Shown: piece after piece, positions 25,103-32,057 of the stretch
Numbering within the stretch: the stretch's first letter is position 1
How the letters are laid out: each line of letters starts with the position of its first letter
Assembly: GCA_009937505.1 (NCBI GenBank)
Contig: JAACFJ010000010.1
Coordinates: forward strand, 1-35,102
Length of the DNA stretch: 35,102 nucleotides
Direction of reading: 5' to 3'
From: Gammaproteobacteria bacterium
Lineage (GTDB): Bacteria > Pseudomonadota > Gammaproteobacteria > Steroidobacterales > Woeseiaceae
Notes under the pieces: model-generated
Told to the model about the DNA's origin: nothing
The model's input: the letters and a program-made list of their open reading frames with translations, nothing else
Databases searched by the model: none
Translations under genes and position numbers: made by a program

Positions 25103-26292
25103 TCGCTCGCCCCGGCGCCTGAGCGATACCAGCGATCGATCAGGCGCCGCTCCTCTTCGGTGATGTTGGTCAGGTTGCCGATCGGCATGACGCGCGTCAC
25201 GACGGTCTGTTGATGGATGCGCAAAGCCTCGGCAACGATCTGCGCATCCGTCTCGAGTACCACGCCGGCAGGTGCCGCCTGGAACGCCGGGTGCTTCGGC
25301 GACGCCGCGTGGCACGACGTGCAGCGTTCGTGCACCACGATGCGGACGGCGTCGAAATTCACGGCACCCGCGCTCGCTGCCGTATCCCGCGGTGCGATCG
25401 CGACCGCGACGATCAACAACAGGACGACGGCGGCAACGATCGGCAGCGGCGATGCCCGGCCCGAGTGCCTCGCGACGAAATAGACACGCACCAGCGCCCC
25501 GGCAAGCGAGATTGCAACGAGGATCGCCCAGTTGAATTCGTGGTTGTAGGTCATCGCGAAGTGGTTGCTGATCATCGTGAACAGCACGGGCAGCGTGAAA
25601 TAAGTATTGTGCACCGAGCGTTGCTTGCCCCGGATGCCGGGCAGCGGGTCCGGATCCTCACCGCGCTCGGCCGCTGCAACCATCTGCCGCTGGCCCGGGA
25701 TAATTACGAAGAACACGTTCGCCGCCATGATCGTGCCGAGCACCGCACCGAAATGAATGTAGGCGCCACGGCCGCCGAACACCTCGCACAAGCCCCAGGC
25801 CAACAAGGCTGAGAGGACCAGCAGGATACCGGCGAACAGGCCGCCGTTATCAGCAAGCGGCGACCTGCACAGGCCGTCGTAGACGAGCCAGCCCGCAACG
25901 ACAAACGCGAGAGAAATCCCGATTGCGGTCAGCGGTGTCAGGCTCGCAACGGACGGATCGATGAGATAGACCTCGGCGCCCAGCCAGTACACGAGTATCA
26001 GCAGGAACATGCCGGACAACCACGTCGTGTAGGCCTCCCACTTGAACCAGTGCAGCGTCTCCGGCAAGACCCGCGGCGCGACCCTGTACTTCTGAGCGTG
26101 ATAGAAGCCGCCGCCGTGCACGGACCAGAGTTCGCCGCCCACGCCCTTGTCGCGATCGGCGTCCGCCTGCGGTGGCTGCAGATGATTGTCCAGCCAGACG
26201 AAGTAGAACGAGGAGCCTATCCAGGCGATACCGGCGATCATGTGCAGCCAGCGCACGAGCAGGTTCAGCCAGTCCGAGATGTAGGCTTCCAC
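25099..26292 (-). CDS. puuD: Membrane urate hydroxylase with C-terminal cytochrome c domain
   Basis: PuuD oxidises urate to 5-hydroxyisourate at the inner membrane. The 397-residue product starts at a GTG (26292), supported by a GGGAG ribosome-binding site 5 bases upstream. About eight to nine membrane helices carry conserved His residues (WLHMIAGIAWIGSSFYFVWL, VHGGGFYHAQKY, SVHNTYFTLPVLFTMISNH). The periplasmic C-terminal domain is a c-type cytochrome: CTSCH at 324-328 and the probable axial Met in VMPIGN (M369). Electrons therefore go to the respiratory chain and no hydrogen peroxide is released, unlike soluble uricase. It follows the xdhC stop by one base and overlaps puuE by 4. Confidence 0.95.
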   Translation of the reverse strand: MEAYISDWLNLLVRWLHMIAGIAWIGSSFYFVWLDNHLQPPQADADRDKGVGGELWSVHGGGFYHAQKYRVAPRVLPETLHWFKWEAYTTWLSGMFLLILVYWLGAEVYLIDPSVASLTPLTAIGISLAFVVAGWLVYDGLCRSPLADNGGLFAGILLVLSALLAWGLCEVFGGRGAYIHFGAVLGTIMAANVFFVIIPGQRQMVAAAERGEDPDPLPGIRGKQRSVHNTYFTLPVLFTMISNHFAMTYNHEFNWAILVAISLAGALVRVYFVARHSGRASPLPIVAAVVLLLIVAVAIAPRDTAASAGAVNFDAVRIVVHERCTSCHAASPKHPAFQAAPAGVVLETDAQIVAEALRIHQQTVVTRVMPIGNLTNITEEERRLIDRWYRSGAGASE

Positions 26293-26293
26293 G

Positions 26294-27331
26294 TCAGCTC
26301 CCGATCGGATGCACGTTGCCGGGCAGCGAGCGTTGCGGCACCAGCGACTTCTCGTACAACCGGAGGATCTCCGCGGCGACGGCAATGGCGATCTCGGCAG
26401 GTTTCTTGCCGCTGATGCCGGTGACGCCGATCGGGCAGACGAGCTGCTCGATTGTGCTTTGCGGCAGGCCCTGCTGGCGGAAGCGTTTCTCGAACCGGCG
26501 GCGCTTGGTCAGGGAGCCGATCAGTCCGCAGTACGCGGCATCGCCGCGCCTCAGGATGCGGTCGCATATGTCGAAGTCCAGCGGGTGACTGTGCGTCATC
26601 ACGAGGTAATAGCTGGACGGCGGCATAGCGGCGACTTCGAGGGCGGGCTCGCTGGTTTCGATGGTCCGCACGTTGCGCGGCGTCGCCCTGAAGATATCCC
26701 GGCGACTGTCGATCCAGCGGATATTGCAGTCGAGCCCCGACAGCACGTCGACGACCGCGGCACCGACGTGGCCCGCACCGAATAGCGCAATATTGAAGTC
26801 GCTGCTCAGTACCGGCTCGTAGAACATGCCCTCACTCACGACGGCCGCCCCGCCCTGCAGCAAGCCACGCGCCTCCTCGACGACCGCCGGGTCGCAGGCG
26901 CCCTCCCCGATACCGAACACGTTGTCGGCAGATACGACAAATTTCATCGCCGACTCCGTTGCGGTCACCAGCACCGACGCTTGCCTCTGGCCGTGAAGGG
27001 CGCGCAAATCCCTCAGCCACCCGGGCAGGCCGCTGCCGAGCGGCTCGAACAGAACGTCCACGACGCCGCCGCAACATTGCCCCAGTGCAGGGCCCAGCGG
27101 GAAGCGCCGCATCGTCGGCATTTCCTGTCCGTCCAGCAGGCCGGCGGCGATATGGGTGCATTGATGTTCGAGTTGTCCGCCGCCGATCGTGCCAATGGTC
27201 TCGCGGGCGGTGACGATCATCTTTGCGCCGGTTTCGCGCGGCGTCGATCCGCGCATGCCGGAGATCGTGACGAGGACAGCGGCTTCGCCCGCCGCGGCCA
27301 GGTCCGACAGTTCCTCGATCCACTCGTTCAC
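26294..27331 (-). CDS. xdhC: Xanthine dehydrogenase maturation factor XdhC
   Basis: XdhC binds the molybdenum cofactor, helps sulfurate it and delivers it to XdhB. The 345-residue protein has the N-terminal XdhC/CoxI domain (VLVTISGMRGSTPRETGAKM, GTIGGGQLEHQC, GQCCGGVVDVLFEPL with two adjacent cysteines) and a C-terminal Rossmann domain (LFGAGHVGAAVVDVL, YYLVMTHSHPLDFDI, YCGLIGSLTKRRRF, CPIGVTGISGKKPAEIAIAVAAEI). It starts at a GTG that overlaps the xdhB stop by 4 bases (GTGA). Confidence 0.94.
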   Translation of the reverse strand: MNEWIEELSDLAAAGEAAVLVTISGMRGSTPRETGAKMIVTARETIGTIGGGQLEHQCTHIAAGLLDGQEMPTMRRFPLGPALGQCCGGVVDVLFEPLGSGLPGWLRDLRALHGQRQASVLVTATESAMKFVVSADNVFGIGEGACDPAVVEEARGLLQGGAAVVSEGMFYEPVLSSDFNIALFGAGHVGAAVVDVLSGLDCNIRWIDSRRDIFRATPRNVRTIETSEPALEVAAMPPSSYYLVMTHSHPLDFDICDRILRRGDAAYCGLIGSLTKRRRFEKRFRQQGLPQSTIEQLVCPIGVTGISGKKPAEIAIAVAAEILRLYEKSLVPQRSLPGNVHPIGS

Positions 27332-29634
27332 GGGTTGGCCGCCTCGATCGCGCGGAGCACGGCTTCCGGAGTGGCTGGCGCATCGAGCGCCGGCAGCGGG
27401 TTGCCGTCCGTGGCGATCGCATCGCGAATTGCATGGAACACGGAGATTGCAAGCATTAAAGGCGGCTCACCGACGGCTTTCGAGCGATAGATCGTATCTT
27501 CGCGATTTGCGGCATTCTCGAGCAGTGTCACGTTGAACTCGGGCGCGAGATCCGAGCTGGTCGGAATCTTGTACGTGGACGGCGCATGCGTCTGCAACTC
27601 GCCTGCGTCGTTCCACCATAGTTCTTCAGACGTAAGCCACCCTGCCCCCTGGACGAAACCACCCTCGACCTGGCCGAGGTCCATCGCCGGATTCAGCGAA
27701 TCGCCACAGTCATGCACGATGTCCACGCGCAGAATGCGGTTTTCGCCCGTCAGGGTATCGACGACGACCTCGCTGACGGCCGCACCGTATGCGAAGTAGA
27801 AGAACGGCCGCCCGCTGAACGTGCTGCGGTCGTAATTGATCTTCGGCGTCTTGTAGAAGCCGGTCGCCGACAGGGATACGCGGTCCAGCCACGCGAGCTG
27901 CACGAGCTCGGCGAAGTCGAGGCTGTCCGAGCCGACGGACACCCGAGAGTCTTCGAAATCGACCGCGCTTTCCTTGACCGAAAAATGCCGTGCCGCGAAT
28001 TCAGTCAGGCGGTTGCGTATCTTGCGAGCAGCGAGTTGTGCCGCCTTGCCGTTCATGTCCGAGCCACTCGATGCAGCCGTCGCGGACGCATTCGGCACCT
28101 TGCTGGTATCGGCCGCATTGATGCGAATCGTGGACACGGGCACCCCGAGTTCGTCCGCGACCACCTGCGCGACCTTGATGAACAGACCCTGGCCCATCTC
28201 GGTGCCGCCGTGATTGAGGTGCACGCTGCCGTCCTTGTAGACATGCACGAGCGCGCCCGCCTGGTTCAGGTGCGTGGCCGTGAACGAAATGCCGAACTTG
28301 ACGGGCGTCAACGCGATACCGCGCTTCAGCACCGTACTCGATGCGTTGAACTCTCGGATCGCGGCGCGCCGCTTGCGATATTCAGCACTGGCTTCGAGCT
28401 TGTCGGCGATCATGTCGAGGATGTTGTCCTCGACCGCCTGCCCGTATTGCGTCACGTCGCGTTCGCCGATGCCGTAAAAATTCCTGCGCCGCACCTCGAG
28501 CGGATCGACATCGAGCGTGCGCGCGATATCGTCGATCGCGTACTCGATCGCGAACATTCCCTGCGGTCCGCCGAAACCACGGAATGCCGTGTTCGATACC
28601 GTGTTGGTCTTGCAGCGGTGCGACTCAATGTTGACGTTCTCGAGGAAGTACGCGTTATCGCAGTGGAACATCGTGCGGTCGTTCACGGGTCCCGACAGGT
28701 CGGCCGAAACCCCGCAGCGCGACGCAAAGGTGAAATCGATACCCCGGATCCGGCCGGTTTCATCGAAGCCCACGTCGTAATCGACGACGAAATCGTGGCG
28801 TTTGCCGGTCATGATCATGTCCACGTCGCGGTCCAGGCGCAGCTTGCAGGAGCGCCCGGTCTTCGCCGTCATGAGCGCTGCAATACAGGCAATGGTCGCA
28901 GCCTGGCTCTCCTTGCCGCCGAAAGCGCCGCCCATGCGCCGGCAGACACAGACGACGTCCTTCGCGGCGCGGTTCGTCGCGTTCGCGACGAGGTGCTGGA
29001 CCTCGTCCGGGTGCTGTGTCGAGCTGTAGAGAAGCAGCCCGTTGTCTTCCTGCGGCACACACATGGAGATGTGACCTTCGAGGTAGAACTGGTCCTGCCC
29101 GCCGATCGTGATCCGCCGCCGCAACCGCCGCGGCGCTTCGCCGATGGCTGCTGCCGCGTCGCCGCGCGTCAGCGTCTCGGTGGGAAGCACGAACGAGCCT
29201 TTCTCGATCGCTGTTGCCGGGTCCAGTATCGCCTCGAGTTCCTCGTATTCGATCTTCGCGAGTTCTGCCGCCTTGCGCGCCTGCTCCACGGTCCTCGCGG
29301 CAACGGCGAAAATGGCCTGACCGGTGTATTCCACGGTATCCGTCGCGAAAATCTTCTCGTCGTGCACGATCGGGCCGCAGTTATTTTCGCCCGGTATGTC
29401 AGCCGCCAGGCACACGTCGACCACGCCCTCGGCGGCCAGTACATCGTCGACGTTAATGGAGCGCAGGCGCGCGTGCGCCTTGCTGCTCATGCCGACGGCA
29501 ACGTGCAGGAGATCGCGCGGCTCGGGGAGGTCGTCCGTGTAGGCCGCCCTGCCGCTTACGTGCAGGTGCGCGCTGTCGTGCGGCAGCGAACTACCGACGG
29601 CCGTTTTGCGCACCTTATTAGCCGTGGCGTCCAT
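27328..29634 (-). CDS. xdhB: Xanthine dehydrogenase molybdopterin-binding subunit
   Basis: XdhB holds the molybdopterin centre that hydroxylates hypoxanthine to xanthine and xanthine to urate. The 768-residue length is right for the large subunit. Visible are GRAAYTDDLPEPRDLLHVAVG at the start, GGQDQFYLEGH, MGGAFGGKESQA, NTAFRGFGGPQGMFAIEYAIDD (with the substrate-binding Arg), LNHGGTEMGQGLFIKVAQ, and KAVGEPPLMLA with the catalytic Glu at 723. The start overlaps xdhA by 17 bases, so the two are strongly coupled. All active-site landmarks are intact. Confidence 0.96.
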   Translation of the reverse strand: MDATANKVRKTAVGSSLPHDSAHLHVSGRAAYTDDLPEPRDLLHVAVGMSSKAHARLRSINVDDVLAAEGVVDVCLAADIPGENNCGPIVHDEKIFATDTVEYTGQAIFAVAARTVEQARKAAELAKIEYEELEAILDPATAIEKGSFVLPTETLTRGDAAAAIGEAPRRLRRRITIGGQDQFYLEGHISMCVPQEDNGLLLYSSTQHPDEVQHLVANATNRAAKDVVCVCRRMGGAFGGKESQAATIACIAALMTAKTGRSCKLRLDRDVDMIMTGKRHDFVVDYDVGFDETGRIRGIDFTFASRCGVSADLSGPVNDRTMFHCDNAYFLENVNIESHRCKTNTVSNTAFRGFGGPQGMFAIEYAIDDIARTLDVDPLEVRRRNFYGIGERDVTQYGQAVEDNILDMIADKLEASAEYRKRRAAIREFNASSTVLKRGIALTPVKFGISFTATHLNQAGALVHVYKDGSVHLNHGGTEMGQGLFIKVAQVVADELGVPVSTIRINAADTSKVPNASATAASSGSDMNGKAAQLAARKIRNRLTEFAARHFSVKESAVDFEDSRVSVGSDSLDFAELVQLAWLDRVSLSATGFYKTPKINYDRSTFSGRPFFYFAYGAAVSEVVVDTLTGENRILRVDIVHDCGDSLNPAMDLGQVEGGFVQGAGWLTSEELWWNDAGELQTHAPSTYKIPTSSDLAPEFNVTLLENAANREDTIYRSKAVGEPPLMLAISVFHAIRDAIATDGNPLPALDAPATPEAVLRAIEAANP

Positions 29635-31144
29635 ACAGGTACACCGATTCAGTCAGCTCGCCGCGGGTCTCGAGGTAGAGGCGCCGCAGCAGGTTCTTGC
29701 CGCTCCGCAGCCGGTACGCCGCAGACGCGCGCATGTCCGTTATGGGTTCGAAGTCCCTGGCGAAGGCCGCCATGCCCTCCGCTATCGTATCCTCTGTCCA
29801 TGGCCGGCCCGTCATCGCCTGCTCGCAGTGCGCCGCACGCTTCACCGTTGCCGCGAGGCCGCCACAGGCGATGCGGATCGACTTGACGCAATCGTCCTCG
29901 AGTTCGAGGTGATAGGCCGCGCATACGGAGGAAATGTCCTGGTCGAAGCGCTTCGACAGCTTGTAACAACGCAGGCTCGCGCCCGGCCCCGGTAGCGGCA
30001 GCCGGATCCTTTCGATGAATTCGCCCGGCCGAAGGTCGTTGACCTGGTAGTCGTGATAGAAGTCATCCAGCGCGAGTTCGCGCGAGCCCCCGGCGGAACG
30101 GATCACGACGGACGCGCCGGCCGCCATCAATGCGGGCATCGAGTCGCCGATGGGCGAACCATTGGCCACGTTGCCGCCGAGCGTCGCTGCGTTGCGGATC
30201 GGCGGCGAGGCGAATCGCCTGAGCACCTCGTCGAGCAGCGGGTAGTGCTCGAGGATTGCCGGCATCGCATCGCTGAAAGTCGCCGCGCCACCGATTTCGA
30301 GGTGCGTGTCGCTTTCGCTTATATCCGCGAACCCCTCAACCTCGCCAACGTAAATCAGGGTTTCTAATTCGCGGTGCTGCTTCGTCACCCACAGACCGAT
30401 ATCCGTGCCGCCTGCCAGTATCGTCGCATCGAGGTGCGCGTCGAGCAGGCCAGCCAGCTCCCCGATCGTCCGTGGCGCAAAGAATGCGCGGCTGCCGTGA
30501 TGCAGTTCCAGCGAGTTGCCGTGCTGAATCCGTCGCAGTCGTTCCACACGGTCAGCCACGGTTTGGTCGCTTCCGTGCGGCTGCCGCAGCCAGTCGTCAT
30601 CGGCGGCGGGAATTTCATACATTGCGTTCGCCGCGGCGACGATCGGGCGATAGCCCGTGCAGCGACACAGATTGCCCGCGAGCGCATCGTCGATGTCCCG
30701 GCGCGTGGGGTCGCGTTGAGACTTGTACAGGGCGAACAGCGACATGACGAAACCCGGCGTGCAGAATCCGCACTGCGACCCATGATGCTCGACCATCGCC
30801 TGTTGCGCGGGGTGCAGCCCCGTGCCGTGCCGGTCGAGACTCTCCACGGTGATCAGTTCCTTGCCGTCCAGCGTCGGCAGGAACTGGATACAGGCGTTCA
30901 CGGCTTTGAGCGACAGGCCGTTGCCGCTGCCGTCGAGTTCGGCGAGCGCCACGGTGCAGGCGCCGCAATCGCCTTCGGCGCAGCCTTCCTTGGTGCCCGT
31001 GCGGCCGAGGTCCTCGCGAAGAAACTGCAGGACGGTGCGCGTTGGATCGACATTGGCCAGTTCCACGATCTCTCCGTCGAGCACGAAACGGATTGTCCCG
31101 CCCGCCGATGTTTCGCTTGGGAGCCTTGCTGCCACCGCCCTCAA
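29618..31144 (-). CDS. xdhA: Xanthine dehydrogenase FAD / 2Fe-2S subunit
   Basis: XdhA passes electrons from XdhB through two 2Fe-2S clusters to FAD and NAD. The 508-residue subunit has the plant-type cluster C55-C60-C63 with C85 (KEGCAEGDCGACTV, AVNACIQF), the second cluster C125-C128...C160-C162 (GSQCGFCTPGFVMS, GNLCRCTGYRPIV), and an FAD domain (ATILAGGTDIGLWVTKQ, IRNAATLGGNVANGSPIGDS). The first possible start is a TTG at 31144 that overlaps the uraH stop as TTGA; a GTG nine bases further in is an alternative. It is the second gene of the operon. Confidence 0.95.
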   Translation of the reverse strand: MRAVAARLPSETSAGGTIRFVLDGEIVELANVDPTRTVLQFLREDLGRTGTKEGCAEGDCGACTVALAELDGSGNGLSLKAVNACIQFLPTLDGKELITVESLDRHGTGLHPAQQAMVEHHGSQCGFCTPGFVMSLFALYKSQRDPTRRDIDDALAGNLCRCTGYRPIVAAANAMYEIPAADDDWLRQPHGSDQTVADRVERLRRIQHGNSLELHHGSRAFFAPRTIGELAGLLDAHLDATILAGGTDIGLWVTKQHRELETLIYVGEVEGFADISESDTHLEIGGAATFSDAMPAILEHYPLLDEVLRRFASPPIRNAATLGGNVANGSPIGDSMPALMAAGASVVIRSAGGSRELALDDFYHDYQVNDLRPGEFIERIRLPLPGPGASLRCYKLSKRFDQDISSVCAAYHLELEDDCVKSIRIACGGLAATVKRAAHCEQAMTGRPWTEDTIAEGMAAFARDFEPITDMRASAAYRLRSGKNLLRRLYLETRGELTESVYLYGRHG

Positions 31145-31488
31145 CTACCCCGGTACGTCGAGTAGCTCCACGGCGAGGCCAGCAGTGGAACGTGATAGTG
31201 CTCGCCGGTGGAAGCCGAGAACCGGATCACGACAGTATCCAGGAACGCCGGCTCGCCTGTTTTCATTCCCTGTGAAGAGAAATACGGGCCCATGTCGAAT
31301 TCGAGTTCGTAGCAACCGCCCTGCATCGCGTCGCCCTCGACCAGCGGCTGGTCGGTCCTTCCGTCGGCATTCGACGTCGTGGATGCGACTAGCCTGCGCT
31401 CGCCATCGACATGGAAGAGACGGATGCCGACGTTCGCCGCAGGGCGGCCCTGTGCCGTGTCCAGAATGTGCGTCGTCAGTCGTCCCAT
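31141..31488 (-). CDS. uraH: 5-hydroxyisourate hydrolase
   Basis: UraH hydrolyses 5-hydroxyisourate, the unstable product of PuuD, to OHCU. The 115-residue transthyretin-like protein begins MGRLTTHILDTAQGRPAANV, contains the conserved His of the N-terminal motif, an Arg in NVGIRLFH and the His of GEHYHVPLLASPWSYSTYRGS; the terminal YRGS is the family hallmark. I chose the ATG at 31488 because a GGAG ribosome-binding site lies 5 bases upstream. It is the first gene of the purine operon. There is no signal peptide, so it is cytoplasmic. Confidence 0.95.
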   Translation of the reverse strand: MGRLTTHILDTAQGRPAANVGIRLFHVDGERRLVASTTSNADGRTDQPLVEGDAMQGGCYELEFDMGPYFSSQGMKTGEPAFLDTVVIRFSASTGEHYHVPLLASPWSYSTYRGS

Positions 31489-31525
31489 CGGTTCTCCGGC
31501 TTGCGCGCCGCGCTGCAGTCCCGCC

Positions 31526-31531
31526 ATTATA
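31526..31531 (-). promoter_or_regulatory. Predicted -10 of the purine operon promoter
   Basis: A perfect minus-strand TATAAT spans 31531-31526, and transcription would begin near 31519, about 31 bases before the uraH ATG. No good -35 hexamer is found 16-18 bases upstream; that region is taken up by the repeat at 31531-31561, which fits a regulated promoter. Confidence 0.5.
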
Positions 31532-31561
31532 CGTCGCCATTAACGACATAAACGTCGCCAT
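31531..31561. promoter_or_regulatory. Direct-repeat operator candidate between uraH and the ridA-like gene
   Basis: ACGTCGCCAT occurs exactly at 31531-31540 and again at 31552-31561, start-to-start distance 21 bases, two turns of the helix. A third partial CGCCAT is at 31522-31527. The repeats cover the -35/spacer region of the predicted purine operon promoter and the -35/-10 interval of the divergent promoter. The regulator is not encoded in the window. Confidence 0.5.
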
Positions 31562-31568
31562 GCATAAT
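31540..31568 (+). promoter_or_regulatory. Predicted sigma-70 promoter of the ridA-like gene
   Basis: TTAACG (31540-31545, four of six) and CATAAT (31563-31568, five of six) are separated by 17 bases. Transcription would begin near 31575, 18 bases before the ATG at 31593. This supports that start over the upstream in-frame ATG at 31560. The second direct repeat lies between the two hexamers. Confidence 0.5.
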
Positions 31569-31592
31569 TATGAGCTGTTGCCGGGACTAACG

Positions 31593-32057
31593 ATGAAGAG
31601 ACTTGCCCTGCTCCTTGCAGTGACAATTGCCTGCGGTTGTGAAGTACACGTTCACGACGAGACGGATGTCGAATACCTGCAGGCGCCGGGCACCGAGGAC
31701 CTGAACCTGCCGTTCTCATCGGCGGTACGGGTCGGCAATACTCTGTACCTCTCAGGCAACATCGGTAACATCCCGGGCACGATGGACCTCGCCGAGGGCG
31801 GCATCCAGGGCGAAACGCGCCAGACCATGGAGAACATCAGCCGAACGCTCGAGACCTTCGGGTCCTCGATGGACAGGGTGGTCAAGTGCACGGTATTCCT
31901 GGCCGACATGGCGGAGTGGGGCGCGATGAACGAGGTCTACCGCAGGTTCTTCGAGAATCCGCCCGCGCGCAGCGCGCTGGGTGCCAGCGGGCTTGCGCTG
32001 GATGCGCGGGTGGAAATCGAGTGCATCGCCGTTACGGGCGACGACGAGGAGAGCTAG
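31593..32057 (+). CDS. Exported RidA/YjgF-like protein
   Basis: The predicted product is 154 residues. The start has MKRLALLLAVTIACGC, a short signal sequence with cysteines at 14 and 16, one of which may be lipidated although the lipobox is imperfect. The rest is a full RidA-type domain: LPFSSAVRVGNTLYLSGNIG, TRQTMENISRTLETFGSSMDRVVKCTVFL, and NPPARSALGASGLALDARVEIECIAV, which contains the conserved Arg that binds the carboxylate in deaminating members. Cytosolic RidA hydrolyses reactive enamines/imines; an exported copy would act in the periplasm on an unknown substrate. It is divergent from the purine operon and converges with the phosphatase gene, sharing stop-codon bases. Confidence 0.85.
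   Translation: MKRLALLLAVTIACGCEVHVHDETDVEYLQAPGTEDLNLPFSSAVRVGNTLYLSGNIGNIPGTMDLAEGGIQGETRQTMENISRTLETFGSSMDRVVKCTVFLADMAEWGAMNEVYRRFFENPPARSALGASGLALDARVEIECIAVTGDDEES

Noticed and set aside
27712-29886. A 724-codon open frame on the plus strand antisense to xdhB and xdhA
   Set aside because: It lies wholly opposite two intact, highly conserved genes, its product is Arg/Val/His-rich with no recognisable domain, and high GC content favours such shadows.
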